A stretch of 49,270 nt of DNA from Acidobacteriota bacterium (GCA_021792135.1 JAJYVF010000035.1:1-49270); one strand, 5' to 3'; positions 8,277-17,546 are shown, counted from the stretch's first letter. Numbers and translations: made by a program. Notes: a model not told the origin generated them from the sequence alone.

Positions 8277-9143
8277 TCAGCGGCGAGCTTCGGTGGTCAC
8301 TCCTACCTGGCGGGCGACCTCTCCGTCGCGCAACATGCGGGCTGCCTCACTCAGGTCCACTCCATCGGGCACAGGACGGAAGTCGCTGGTGACCTCGTCT
8401 TCCTGATCGCCGATATTCTTGAAAAAAAGCACATGGCCGGAGATGTGGACGTGCGTCTGCGTGATTTGCCAGATGCCGGGCGCGATCTCATTGCGGATGA
8501 TCTGAAAGGTGCCGCCGGCATCCAGGTGTCCCAGCAGCCCCCATGCGAACTCAACCGGCTGCATCAGGCGCCCGGTCAGGCTCTTCAGCCGCGTCTGATC
8601 CGCATCGACCACCATGGTGCCGGACATGGAGGCCAGTACCCGCGCGCTCATGCTGGGCGGGGAAAAGTTGGGATTGGGCTTATACGAGAGCCTGATTTCT
8701 CCATTTTCCTGGCTGTCGATTTGCCAGAGGAATGCCTTGGGCAACATGTTCATCAGATCGGTGGCCTGCTGGCTGTCGTGGTTCTCATTGCGCTGCTGAC
8801 GCTGGCGCAGCGACGGGTTCGTCAGCATCTGCTGAATGCGATTCTGGTCAGCCTGACGGTCCTGGGGTGTGGGCGGATGCCCGTTGTCTTCGATAATCTG
8901 CGACAGGTTTCCCTGCGGGGTCTGAATGATGAGTTTAACGACATCCTGGGTGGGAGATTTGTAGGCATCGCGATACATCCAGCGGCTATGGTCGCGGAGG
9001 TCGGCCTCAATCTCGATGTGAACAACTTTGCTGACGATTTCCTGGGCAGACTCGGCGGAGGACTGGCGCGGGAACACAGTGAGGACAAGAAGGACAAGCA
9101 AAGCGATACGGAAAAGGAAAATTGGCCCGGCGGGTCTGTTCAT
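8277..9143 (-). CDS. secreted protein of unknown function, possibly LolA/RseB-like fold
   Basis: This 288-aa protein starts MNRPAGPIFLFRIALLVLLV and has a signal peptide ending around SSAESA. The rest alternates strands and short helices: VSKVVHIEIEADLRDHSRW, a Gln/Asn-rich linker (about 80-120), MSGTMVVDADQTRLKSLTG, GGTFQIIRNEIAPGIWQIT, HISGHVLFFKNIGDQEDEV. The order of substrate strands resembles periplasmic lipoprotein-carrier-like folds (LolA/RseB), but this is a guess from pattern only. A periplasmic location is well supported. An AAAGAG sequence upstream supports the ATG at 9143. It stands as a single gene. Confidence 0.6.
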   Translation of the reverse strand: MNRPAGPIFLFRIALLVLLVLTVFPRQSSAESAQEIVSKVVHIEIEADLRDHSRWMYRDAYKSPTQDVVKLIIQTPQGNLSQIIEDNGHPPTPQDRQADQNRIQQMLTNPSLRQRQQRNENHDSQQATDLMNMLPKAFLWQIDSQENGEIRLSYKPNPNFSPPSMSARVLASMSGTMVVDADQTRLKSLTGRLMQPVEFAWGLLGHLDAGGTFQIIRNEIAPGIWQITQTHVHISGHVLFFKNIGDQEDEVTSDFRPVPDGVDLSEAARMLRDGEVARQVGVTTEARR

Positions 9144-9379
9144 TCGATCTCTTTCTGGTTTCGGGTCCGGAACGCCCGATTACTTTCGTCCTCAAATTAT
9201 TCCACCTGCAATTCAGGGTGATGCTTTATCCAGCAGGTGTGCTGCCTGTACAAAGTACTGCAAATCCCCTGAGTTCGTCCGAATTCGCCGGGGGGGATGG
9301 GGCTGCCCTCGCGGTGGTTTTTGACTTCTTCATTGGACGCTGGGAACAGCCATTACAATAGCCGAAGAGACGAAGAAAT

Positions 9380-9655
9380 ATGCCACATATGGTTTTTTGC
9401 TCGCGTTATAAGCAGGAAATGGAGGGTCTCGACGAGCCTCCCTTCGACAGCGATTTTGGCCACAAGGTGTACAACAACGTATCGAAGCGCTCCTGGCAGG
9501 AGTGGGTGGAGCGCCAGAAGATGCTGCTGAATGAATACCGGCTGCAGCCGTGGACTCCCCAGGCCCAGGAGTTTCTGGTCGAGCAGATGGACCAGTTCTT
9601 CTTCGGCGAAGGCGCCGCTCTGCCCAGGGAATACGTGCCGCCCTCAGGGCACTAA
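9380..9655 (+). CDS. yggX: YggX-like Fe(2+)-trafficking / oxidative damage protection protein
   Basis: This 91-aa cytoplasmic protein matches the YggX family along its full length: VFCSRYKQEMEGLDEPPF near the N-terminus with the conserved Cys, then GHKVYNNVSKRSWQEWVERQ, KMLLNEYRLQP, and a C-terminal EQMDQFFFGE. The family protects labile Fe-S clusters and is thought to handle iron. It stands alone, preceded by a 236-bp upstream region. Its stop codon overlaps the hpnI stop on the opposite strand by four bases. Confidence 0.88.
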   Translation: MPHMVFCSRYKQEMEGLDEPPFDSDFGHKVYNNVSKRSWQEWVERQKMLLNEYRLQPWTPQAQEFLVEQMDQFFFGEGAALPREYVPPSGH

Positions 9656-10872
9656 GCGCTGTCTCGTGCCTTGTCGGCGGCCGGCGCTGCCGGCGCGGTG
9701 CATGTATCCGGCGCCACAGGCGTTAACTTCCCATTTTTCAGCGAGAAACGCTCGCCGCGCCACGACACCGTGTCGGAGGCATAGCTCCAGGCCCAGAGTC
9801 CCAGGGCGAGGAGGTCGCGGGGCAGCAGAAGCCAAACATCGCGCAGCACCTGCGCGTCTCCGAGGATCCCGACGCCGACGCCGAGCGCCAGGCCGACCCG
9901 GAAGAGCAGGGCGAGGCTGAAGAGCGCGAAGGCGGGCAGGGCGAATCCTGTGGCGATCAGACTGAGGAACGCCCACGCCAGTCCATACGAGAAGATCAGG
10001 CCCGCGTATCCGCCCCGGCGCGATTCGCGCATGGTGCGCAGCCAGCGAAGCTGGTGGTCGGCAAAGCCGCGAAAGGACCATGCAGGAACCGAGGTTTCCA
10101 CAACCTCGGCGGCAAGCTCCACGCGAAACCCGGCGGCGAAGATGCGGGCGCCAAGCTGGTAGTCATCTGCCAGGTAGGCAGCCAGAGGAGCGAGGCCGCC
10201 GATCGCATCCAGAGCCGGCCGGGAGACTGCAAGGGTGGATCCCAGTCCGAAGTGAAGACCTTGCTCCAGCCAGCGCGAAGTCAGGACGCCGGGCGCGAAA
10301 TCCGTTGCGATGCCGAGCGCCTCCAGCTTTGATCCGAGGCTGCGATGCGTGCGGCCGCGATACAGGGCCGTCACCAGGCCCGTTGGCGGTTCTTCGTTCC
10401 CCGGAGCAAAGGGAGCCGTGATCCGGGAGAGATAGTGCGGCCCGACGGTGATATCGCTGTCATTGATGACGAGGATCTTACCGCGGGCGTGAGGCACCAG
10501 TTGGGCCACGTTGCTGACCTTGCCATTGGGGCCGAGCACTTCGGGGCAGAGAATCAGACGAATGCTGTGTTCCGGGAAATCCGCCTGCAGCCGATGTACT
10601 GCGGCGACAGCGGGGTCCTCGAAGGTGGAGACGCCGAAGAGGATTTCGTACTCGCCGGCATACTGCTGGCGGCAGTGGCTGGCGAAGGCCTCTGCCATGC
10701 CGGGATCTGCTCCGCGCAGCGGCTTCAGGATGCTGACGGATGGGGAGAAGCCCGCGGCGCTGAAGGGGCGCCTGCGCAGGAAGGCGCGGGCGCTCCACAG
10801 GGCGATGCTGTAAAAGCCCAGCCCCGCCAGGGTGAGCAGTGTTGTGATACCGGCGACGATGATGGCGAACAT
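9652..10872 (-). CDS. hpnI: HpnI-like hopanoid/ceramide glucosyltransferase (GT21-type)
   Basis: The ATG at 10872 (MFAIIVAGITTLLTLAGLGF) starts eight bases after the hom stop; longer starts would run inside hom. The 406-aa protein has an N-terminal membrane helix and a GT-A domain: SVSILKPLRGADPGMAEAF, ILVINDSDITVGPHYL (DxD-like), TALYRGRTHRSLGSKLEALG, ADDYQLGARI, and HQLRWLRTMRESRRGG (QxxRW). Several membrane helices follow (about 290-370). This is the architecture of HpnI and ceramide glucosyltransferases. HpnI adds N-acetylglucosamine to bacteriohopanetetrol. No other hopanoid gene is in the window, so a sphingolipid-type acceptor remains possible. It is probably co-transcribed with hom. 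Confidence 0.82.
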   Translation of the reverse strand: MFAIIVAGITTLLTLAGLGFYSIALWSARAFLRRRPFSAAGFSPSVSILKPLRGADPGMAEAFASHCRQQYAGEYEILFGVSTFEDPAVAAVHRLQADFPEHSIRLILCPEVLGPNGKVSNVAQLVPHARGKILVINDSDITVGPHYLSRITAPFAPGNEEPPTGLVTALYRGRTHRSLGSKLEALGIATDFAPGVLTSRWLEQGLHFGLGSTLAVSRPALDAIGGLAPLAAYLADDYQLGARIFAAGFRVELAAEVVETSVPAWSFRGFADHQLRWLRTMRESRRGGYAGLIFSYGLAWAFLSLIATGFALPAFALFSLALLFRVGLALGVGVGILGDAQVLRDVWLLLPRDLLALGLWAWSYASDTVSWRGERFSLKNGKLTPVAPDTCTAPAAPAADKARDSA

Positions 10873-10880
10873 GGGATCTC

Positions 10881-12113
10881 TCACTCGCCCAGCATCGGCA
10901 TGTCGAGCGGGGGCTGGGCGAGCCATGCGGCGCTGCCGATGCGGTCGAGCGCCCGGCGCAGCGACGAAGCGGCGCAGGGCTCGACCGTGACCACGAAGGG
11001 CAGGTCGGCCTTGTCGTATCCGGGCCGCTGGAAGAGGGCGTCGATGTTGATCTTCTCACTGGCCAGAGCACCGGCAATTTCGGCGACGATGCCGGGCGCG
11101 TCCTTCACGATGAAGCGGATGTAGTGGCGCAGCTCGAACTCCCCGCTCACCGGGGTGGCGCGGCTGGGCAGATCCACGGGGCGTGAACCGTGCGCCAGCG
11201 AAATGAGGTCCGAAACGACAGCCACGGCCGTCGGATGTCCGCCGGCTCCATGGCCGGAGAAGACCACATCGCCACCATACTGCCCGCTGACCAGAACCAT
11301 GTTTTCGGTACCGCGCGACCAGGCGAGCGGGGATCGCAGGGGCACCAGCATGGGCCCGACCATTGCCGAGACACCGTCGGGGTGCAGCTCGGCCTTGGCG
11401 ATCTGGCGGATGGTGCAGCCCAGATCGCGGGCGTATACCAGATCCACGGCGTCCACCTGGGTGATCGAGCGGCAGAAGACCGACTTTACATCGAGACCTG
11501 CGCGGAGAGCGATGCGCGAAAGAATGACCAGCTTGGCGCGGGCGTCGTAGCCGTCCACGTCTTCGCTGGGATTGGCCTCGGCGTAGCCCAGAGACTGGGC
11601 ATCGCAGAGAACCTCAGAAAATGCTGCGCCCGCTTCCATGCGGCTGAGGATGTAATTGCAGGTGCCGTTCAGGATGCCTTCGATGCGGGTGATGCGGTCG
11701 CCGGCAAGTCCCTGGCGCAGCCCCGGAATCACCGGGATTCCGCCGGCGACCGCCGCGCCGTAAAGCAGGTGCGCGCCGTTGGCGCGGGCGAGGCGGTCGA
11801 GCTCGACACCGTGCTCGGCGATGAGCTTCTTGTTGCCGGTCACGGCCGACTTCCCTGCTTCGAGGGCGCGGCGCACCCACGTTCCCGCCGGTTCGAGACC
11901 GCCGACCAGCTCCACGATGACATCCGCATCCGAGCGCAGCACCTGCTCGAAGTCCTCCGTCCAGTGAGTGCCCGGAGGAGTCCAGTCCACTCTCTTGCGG
12001 GCTACGCCCCGGTTGAGGACCTGCGTCAACTCAATGCCGGCGGGCTTCAGATCGCAAAGAATGCGGGCTACGGAGCTGCCCACAGTGCCGAATCCAAGAA
12101 TGGCAACTTTCAT
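10881..12113 (-). CDS. hom: homoserine dehydrogenase
   Basis: This 410-aa enzyme reduces aspartate semialdehyde to homoserine with NAD(P)H, the branch point to threonine and methionine. The N-terminal Rossmann site is VAILGFGTVGSSVARIL (3-19). The catalytic region has GNKKLIAEHG and GAAVAGGIPVIPGLR, and the signature is RIEGILNGTCNYILSRM and EANPSEDVDGYDARAKLVIL. A C-terminal ACT domain (HYIRFIVKDAPGIVAEIAGA, about 325-400) indicates amino acid feedback control, presumably by threonine. It is followed at eight bases by hpnI. A small hairpin (CTCGC-TGGTT-GCGAG, 12177-12191) sits upstream between hom and asmA. Confidence 0.95.
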   Translation of the reverse strand: MKVAILGFGTVGSSVARILCDLKPAGIELTQVLNRGVARKRVDWTPPGTHWTEDFEQVLRSDADVIVELVGGLEPAGTWVRRALEAGKSAVTGNKKLIAEHGVELDRLARANGAHLLYGAAVAGGIPVIPGLRQGLAGDRITRIEGILNGTCNYILSRMEAGAAFSEVLCDAQSLGYAEANPSEDVDGYDARAKLVILSRIALRAGLDVKSVFCRSITQVDAVDLVYARDLGCTIRQIAKAELHPDGVSAMVGPMLVPLRSPLAWSRGTENMVLVSGQYGGDVVFSGHGAGGHPTAVAVVSDLISLAHGSRPVDLPSRATPVSGEFELRHYIRFIVKDAPGIVAEIAGALASEKINIDALFQRPGYDKADLPFVVTVEPCAASSLRRALDRIGSAAWLAQPPLDMPMLGE

Positions 12114-12226
12114 AGATACAGGGTATAAGGGAGAGCGTCCAGGGTGCAGGGATTCAGATGTCCGCTCATCAACACTCTCGCTGGTTGCGAGTCTTCATTA
12201 AGAGTTTTTGGAATTGAGGTATGCCT

Positions 12227-13897
12227 ATGCAGACGCAAGATGTGGATTCCGGGGGTTGGGCCGCGCGTTCCCGGGGGTTATGGCACAGACGGTGGGTCAG
12301 AGTAGCCGTCGCAGCCGTCGCTGTCGTCATCCTGGTTCTTATCGTGACGCCGCTCTTCGTTAACGCCGATACCTTCAGGCCCCTGCTGGAGAGCGAGATG
12401 TCAGGCGCGCTGGGGCGGAAAGTCACGCTGGGGCATCTGAGTTTTTCGCTGCTTTCCGGCAGCCTCACCGCAAGAGACATTACCATTGCTGACGACCCCG
12501 CATTCGAATCCGGCCCATTTTTCACGGCAAAATCGCTGCACATCGGTGTCCGGACCGGGGCTTTGTTGTTTCATCACCAGCTCAAAATCACGAAATTTGT
12601 GACCGATTCCCCCGAGGTCCACCTGATCTCAAACCGGAACGGCGCGTGGAACTACGCCAGCCTGGCCCATAGCTCGTCGCCTTCGACAACGCCGACGCAG
12701 AGCAGTGCGCCGGACGTAACGGTGGGCGAGCTCGGGATTGAGAACGGGACCGTCGCCGTATCCTCCGTTCCGGCGAGTGGAAAGCCTTTCGTCTACAACC
12801 ACGTCAACGTGACGGTGCAGCATCTGTCCTTTACCGAACAAATGCCCTTTCAGCTTTCGGCGGACCTGCCTGGCGACGGATCCGTTGCGCTGAGCGGCAC
12901 AGCGGGTCCCGTTTCGCAGCAGGATCTGACCGCTACGCCGCTGCGCGCCACCCTGACGGTCAGGCATTTCGATCCGGTTACGGCCGGCGTGCTGCCCGCG
13001 AGTGAGGGCATCTCCATGGTCGCGGACGTGAACGCGGAGCTCAGCTCCGACGGAAAGACTCTGACCAGCACGGGGTCCGTCCGTGCGGCGCATCTGCTGC
13101 TTTCGCGGAACGGCTCGCCGGCTCCGCAGCCTGTGGATCTTTCCTACTCGGTTTCCGACAATCTGCAGACCCGGACGGGGCAGGTGCAGGATATTGCGGT
13201 CCACACCGGCACGGTAGCCGCGCATTTGAACGGCACCTTCCAGATGACCGCTGAAGCCGTGAACCTCGATCTGCACCTGTCCGCCCCCAATATGCCCATC
13301 GATGCGCTGGAGCAGCTGCTGCCGGCGGTTGGGATCCGCCTGCCCAGCGGATCGTCGCTGCAGGGCGGGACGCTGACGGCGAACCTGGCGATCAGGGGAA
13401 CGTCGAGCGCGCCGGAGATTATCGGGCCCGTCGAGGTCGACAATACGCGGCTGGCCGGATTCAGCCTCGGCTCAAAGATCGAGGGCCTGAAGTTTTTGAG
13501 CGGAGCGGTTGCCAACGCGACCGCAATCCGCACGCTGCGCGCGGAAGTCGACTCGACGGCTCCTTCCACGCAGCTGACGAACATCTATGCCGATGTGCCG
13601 GCTATCGGAACTGCTGCCGGCAACGGGACGGTCGCGGCCGGCGGAGCGCTGAACTTCCGTCTGGTGGCGACCCTCAGTTCCTCCGGGGGAGCAGGCGCCG
13701 CGATCGACAGCGCTGCCAGCGCGCTGGGCAGCTTTGCAGGATCCCTGCTCCACAGCACCGTCAGCCGAGGTATTCCTCTCACCGTTACCGGAACGACCTC
13801 GAACCCGGTGATCCGAGCCGATCTGTCGCAGATGCTGACAGGAAGCAAAAAGAAGCCCAGCGCCGCCGGTGTGATGAAAGGTCTTTTTGGCAGGTAG
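12227..13897 (+). CDS. AsmA-family envelope protein
   Basis: I prefer the ATG at 12227, seven bases after GAGG (12216-12219), to the ATG at 12221, which lies too close to it; this gives 556 aa. One N-terminal membrane anchor (VRVAVAAVAVVILVLIVTPL) precedes a periplasmic AsmA domain with LLESEMSGALGRKVTLGHLS and SLTARDITIADDPAF (about 50-100). Long beta-rich repeats follow (ASVTFTAN-like GNGTVAAGGALNFRL). AsmA/TamB-like proteins are thought to bridge inner and outer membranes and move lipids. The C-terminus (GTTSNPVIRADLSQML) is typical. It is divergent from hom and nearly abuts the convergent barrel gene. Confidence 0.88.
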   Translation: MQTQDVDSGGWAARSRGLWHRRWVRVAVAAVAVVILVLIVTPLFVNADTFRPLLESEMSGALGRKVTLGHLSFSLLSGSLTARDITIADDPAFESGPFFTAKSLHIGVRTGALLFHHQLKITKFVTDSPEVHLISNRNGAWNYASLAHSSSPSTTPTQSSAPDVTVGELGIENGTVAVSSVPASGKPFVYNHVNVTVQHLSFTEQMPFQLSADLPGDGSVALSGTAGPVSQQDLTATPLRATLTVRHFDPVTAGVLPASEGISMVADVNAELSSDGKTLTSTGSVRAAHLLLSRNGSPAPQPVDLSYSVSDNLQTRTGQVQDIAVHTGTVAAHLNGTFQMTAEAVNLDLHLSAPNMPIDALEQLLPAVGIRLPSGSSLQGGTLTANLAIRGTSSAPEIIGPVEVDNTRLAGFSLGSKIEGLKFLSGAVANATAIRTLRAEVDSTAPSTQLTNIYADVPAIGTAAGNGTVAAGGALNFRLVATLSSSGGAGAAIDSAASALGSFAGSLLHSTVSRGIPLTVTGTTSNPVIRADLSQMLTGSKKKPSAAGVMKGLFGR

Positions 13898-13906
13898 GAT
13901 CGCTGC

Positions 13907-14509
13907 TCAGAAGCGCCACACCAGCCCGGCTGACATGCGAGCGAAGTAGTTGGGCAGACCGGGAACAACGGCCTGGTAGATCACGACTGGCGTAGGCAGC
14001 GCGGCGACGGCGGGGTTGAAATTGGCGTACAGGAAATCGCCCTGCACGCGAATGGCGATGTGCCGGTTCAGCCCCGTATCGAGTCCCCCGCCGGTGAGGG
14101 TCGAGAACGAAGCGGTCTGGCCCCGCACCTTATTGGGCAGCCAGTAGCGATTAATACCCGCTTCGCCCATCAGCGCCTCGACAAATCCGTATTCGCGGCC
14201 GAAGCGCCAGCCGTACTGCCCGCCGGCCATGATGAACCAGACATTTTGCTGCGCGCCCTGATTCGTCCCGCTGAAGGCGGAAAAGTCTGCCTTGAAACGC
14301 AGGCCATGCCACTGAGAAAAGGCCATCGCCGCGTCGTAGCCGTTCAGCGGCTTACGCGCTCCGGGGACGCCATCGATGGAGTTCGAGAGGAAGCTGTAAC
14401 CGGCCGTGATCTGGTGGTGTTCCGGGGCTTCGGACTGGGCGCGCAGTGCTGATCCGGAGAAGAGGATGGCGATGCACAGAAGAAAGCCGAGACGGCGTCC
14501 TGCAATCAT
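13907..14509 (-). CDS. outer membrane beta-barrel protein
   Basis: This 200-aa protein has a signal peptide (MIAGRRLGFLLCIAILFSGS, cleavage after LRAQ). Amphipathic strands of a small OmpA/OmpW-like barrel follow: HQITAGYSFLSNS, LRFKADFSAFSG, VWFIMAGGQYGWRF, HIAIRVQGDFLYANF. It ends in the aromatic AGLVWRF, the C-terminal Phe expected for BamA recognition. Its role is unknown. It is convergent with asmA (nine bases apart) and likely monocistronic. Confidence 0.8.
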   Translation of the reverse strand: MIAGRRLGFLLCIAILFSGSALRAQSEAPEHHQITAGYSFLSNSIDGVPGARKPLNGYDAAMAFSQWHGLRFKADFSAFSGTNQGAQQNVWFIMAGGQYGWRFGREYGFVEALMGEAGINRYWLPNKVRGQTASFSTLTGGGLDTGLNRHIAIRVQGDFLYANFNPAVAALPTPVVIYQAVVPGLPNYFARMSAGLVWRF

Positions 14510-14672
14510 GCACAGCCAGTATAAAAGCCCTTCCAGCCGCAGGGAAAAAGACAGGCTGGCGGGCTGCTGGCTGACCGCTCGGATTGGGTCGCCGGCACTC
14601 GCTCGCCCGGCCGATCTCTGAAGTCAGGGAACCTTCTTTCCCGGCAGGAGCCGTCCCGCCTTCCGCTGCTCG

Positions 14673-15725
14673 TCAATGCTGTTCCGCTTCGTCCTCCAGC
14701 AGGAGCCGGTCCGCCGTGACCGCAAGGATATTGTGACCGCGCGTGGTCGGGTGCAGATCGTCCCAGAAGAGCCAGCTATCCGGGTTGACGGTGAAATTGC
14801 CCCGCGACATTCCCGTCACGTTGGTGAGGGAGAAATCCGCGGGTGCGGCGACAACCTGATTCAGAAGAGAGAAAGTATCGAGCTGGAAGATGTGCGGATG
14901 CCGCCTGCCAAAGCTGAAGTTGCGCAGGATGGAGAGGCCAAATGCCAGCACATCGTTAAAGAGGCCGGCCCCCTGGGTTCCGATCGCCGCCTGGCTGGGA
15001 GTGCCATTCAGACGGGGAGTGAGTCCCAGCGGGGGAAGATTGGCGACGAGGATCCGGGTGGCGCCCGCATCGATGAGGCGCTGCACATTCAGGACCTGCT
15101 GGATCGCCGCGTTGAAGACCTGATCGGGCGAGGTCGCGTCGAGGACATCGATTGCGCCGCCCCAGACGACGAAGAGAGTCCTGTCGGTGATTCTGGGATG
15201 GGTGGAAAGATAGTCGCTGATCTGCCGGCCGATGTTGTCAACGTTGACGGAGAGAGTGGTGCCGGTGAACGTCAACACGCTGGTGCCCCGGCCGGTGGTC
15301 GCAAAGCCATAGGCGTAGTTGGTGCCGCCGTCCAGGGAATCGACAACCGGGGGCCTGGCTGGGAACATGGCCGCGAGCTGCTCAATCCAGACACCGAAAT
15401 AGTTGTGTGCCGCGGGCAATGTATCGGCGCCGTCGGTGAAGCGGCCCAGAGTGTAGTCGGCTGCGGGACCGGGAATGGGCACATGGTACTTCATCAGGCT
15501 GAGATGGGCGACGTTGCCTGTATCGGAGAGGGAATCGCCGAAGACGACGATGGAGGTGTAGTCCTGGGCACGGGCGAGCACGGCCGTGCTCGCGAAGACG
15601 AGCGCCGAAGCCAGACAGAGGATGAGGCGCGTGCGGTGAGCGGATCGTGCGGCTGGAGGAATGGCGAGTTCGGTGAGGAGAGCAGAGGAATGGGCGGGCT
15701 TACCAAACCACAGTGGGACTCGCAT
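14673..15725 (-). CDS. secreted SGNH/GDSL-family esterase-like protein with altered block III
   Basis: This 350-aa protein has a long N-terminal extension and then a signal segment (LILCLASALVFASTAVLARA). Block I FGDSLSDTGN holds the nucleophilic Ser, and block V DDLHPTTRGH the catalytic Asp and His. Family relatives are phospholipase/lecithinase-type outer esterases. Block III, normally GxND, reads WGGAIDVL here: the oxyanion-hole Asn is Ile (codon ATC). The enzyme may be slow, have shifted specificity, or be inactive. It lacks the C-terminal autotransporter barrel found in some relatives. It sits downstream of the kinase gene on the same strand but 162 bp away, so it is probably separate. 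Confidence 0.85.
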   Translation of the reverse strand: MRVPLWFGKPAHSSALLTELAIPPAARSAHRTRLILCLASALVFASTAVLARAQDYTSIVVFGDSLSDTGNVAHLSLMKYHVPIPGPAADYTLGRFTDGADTLPAAHNYFGVWIEQLAAMFPARPPVVDSLDGGTNYAYGFATTGRGTSVLTFTGTTLSVNVDNIGRQISDYLSTHPRITDRTLFVVWGGAIDVLDATSPDQVFNAAIQQVLNVQRLIDAGATRILVANLPPLGLTPRLNGTPSQAAIGTQGAGLFNDVLAFGLSILRNFSFGRRHPHIFQLDTFSLLNQVVAAPADFSLTNVTGMSRGNFTVNPDSWLFWDDLHPTTRGHNILAVTADRLLLEDEAEQH

Positions 15726-15887
15726 AGGCGTTCGCTGTCCTGAGAGGGGATTGAGGGTAGCCGGAATGCGGTGGAATCCTACGCCCGAACGGGAGGGGTC
15801 GTCAATTCCGTCTGAAGGAACGAGTGCGCGCTCTCCCGTTCTTCTCTGTCGGGCGGCACGACGGGGAAAGAATGGGCGCCACGTGCG

Positions 15888-17507
15888 TTATGGCTGCACC
15901 TGGTCTGCAAGGGGGATGCGGACTTCGGCGATGCAGCCCTGCGTGCCAGTGCGGTTGCGGAGGCTGATCGCGCCACCGTGGGCTTCGACGATCTGGCGGG
16001 CGAGGGCGAGTCCCACTCCGGAGCCGGACTTTTTGGTGGTGTAGAGCGGGACAAAGAGATTGTCCGGGTTGGCGAGGCCAGGGCCATTATCGGTGATCTG
16101 CATGCACACGAGGTCGCTCTCCGCTGTGGCCCGAATGGTCACTTCGGGCGCGCAGGGAGGCTCGGTGCATGTGGCGAGGCTGGCGGGCTCGCCTGTGGGG
16201 CTCCGATCCCGGAGGACAGCGCCGGGCTGAGCAGGTTCATCGAGAAGCGCAGGCATGCTGGATTCGTCGGCGCAGGCCGTGGCGGCTTCAACGGCATTGC
16301 GGACCAGGTTGATGAGGAGCTGTTCGATCTGGTCGGGGTCGGCAAGGAGGTCGACTTCGGGCGCGGAGAGGATGCGAACATCGAGACGGATTTCGAGGGA
16401 GACAACGCGTTCGAGCAGCGGCAGGAGAGGGACGCGCTTGAGCACCGGCGCGGGGAGCTGGGCAAGCTGACGGTAGGCCTGGACGAAGCGGTTGAGGGAT
16501 TCGGCGCGGTTCTCGATGACGGAGAGACCGCGGTTGAGATCGCGCTGGAGTGAACTGGCCATCCGGACAGGGCTGGGGGCGGGGGCGTTGTGGCCCGCAG
16601 CGACCGGAGGCGGAAGCGGAGGGTGTGCGGCCGCAGAAGAGGAAGCAGCGGGTTCGGTGCCGTTCGAAGGCGGTGGCTGGAGGCGCGAGCGCAGGCTGCC
16701 GGCGATGGATTTGATGGGCGTCAGCGAGTTGCTGATTTCGTGGCCGATGACGCGGATGAGCCGGCGCCAGGCGAGGCGCTCCTCCTCGCGGAGCGCAGCG
16801 CTGACGTCGGAGAGCACCACCAGGGTGTGGGGGACGCCGCGCTGGCGGAAGGTACTCCGGCGGATCATCCAGCGAGCGGCCTGGGGGGAGTCGCCGGGGC
16901 GAAGCGGCGCCAGCGCGACGGATTCGGGCGGTAGGACGGCATCGCTGGGCTGGTCCAGCAGGCTGCTGAGGGAGAGCTGAACGGCGGATTTCCCGAGGTC
17001 GCGGGCGGGGAGCAGCGAGAAGACCCGCTCGGCAGCGGGGTTCACGAGGCGCAGGCGGGCGTCCTGATCGAAGGCCAGCACCGGGGCATCCATCTCGGCA
17101 ATGACGCGGCGGAGGAGCGCGACGGCTTCGAGCGAGGCCACCCGCTGCGTCTGGAGGGTATCGGCGAGGGCATTGATCTCGAGAGCAAGCTGGCCGACGG
17201 AGTCTTCGCGGTTGGCTCCGCGGGCGCGGAAGGAATAATCCTCCTCGCGCAGAGAGGCGACGACGTTGGCGAGGGTCTGGATGGGACGGATGGCCTCCTC
17301 GATGAATCCGGAGAAGGCGAGCAGGAGCACGAAGAGCAGGATACCGAGGGTCGCCAGTGTCGGGCCGGTGGAGACATGAAGCAGCGCCAGGAGGGTTGCC
17401 GTGAGGCCCAGAAAGCAGAGGGCGGCGACGGTGCAGAAGATCCGCAGGCGAGCCTCGAAGGAGAGGCTCTGACGTTTTTGGTGGCGCTTGCGCGTGCGGT
17501 CGGTCAT
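15888..17507 (-). CDS. NtrY-type sensor histidine kinase
   Basis: This 539-aa protein has two N-terminal membrane helices (about 22-45 and 49-68), then HAMP-like (EAIRPIQTLANVVASLREED) and PAS (VIAEMDAPVLAFDQDARLRL, about 135-240) domains. The H-box is RVIGHEISNSLTPIKSI, the N-box LLINLVRNAVEAA, and the G-boxes ITDNGPGLANP and TKKSGSGVGLALAR. With almost no periplasmic loop it probably senses membrane or cytoplasmic cues. Two low-complexity Pro/Ala-rich insertions are odd: one after the H-box helix (PPPSNGTEPAASSSAAAHPP region) and one just after the N-box. It is the last gene of the efflux operon, 76 bp after the regulator. Confidence 0.92.
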   Translation of the reverse strand: MTDRTRKRHQKRQSLSFEARLRIFCTVAALCFLGLTATLLALLHVSTGPTLATLGILLFVLLLAFSGFIEEAIRPIQTLANVVASLREEDYSFRARGANREDSVGQLALEINALADTLQTQRVASLEAVALLRRVIAEMDAPVLAFDQDARLRLVNPAAERVFSLLPARDLGKSAVQLSLSSLLDQPSDAVLPPESVALAPLRPGDSPQAARWMIRRSTFRQRGVPHTLVVLSDVSAALREEERLAWRRLIRVIGHEISNSLTPIKSIAGSLRSRLQPPPSNGTEPAASSSAAAHPPLPPPVAAGHNAPAPSPVRMASSLQRDLNRGLSVIENRAESLNRFVQAYRQLAQLPAPVLKRVPLLPLLERVVSLEIRLDVRILSAPEVDLLADPDQIEQLLINLVRNAVEAATACADESSMPALLDEPAQPGAVLRDRSPTGEPASLATCTEPPCAPEVTIRATAESDLVCMQITDNGPGLANPDNLFVPLYTTKKSGSGVGLALARQIVEAHGGAISLRNRTGTQGCIAEVRIPLADQVQP

Positions 17508-17523
17508 GGCTCAGGAAATCCCA

Positions 17524-17546
17524 CATCTGCCAGATTCGGACAGATG
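17524..17546. promoter_or_regulatory. inverted repeat in the regulator-kinase gap
   Basis: CATCTG (17524-17529) and CAGATG (17541-17546) form a 6-bp inverted repeat. Inside it the minus strand reads TGTCCG-AATC-TGGCAG, one exact half and one degenerate half of the perfect palindrome found upstream of the operon at 23971-23986. It could be a weak internal binding site for the operon's regulator or simply a hairpin. Confidence 0.35.
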
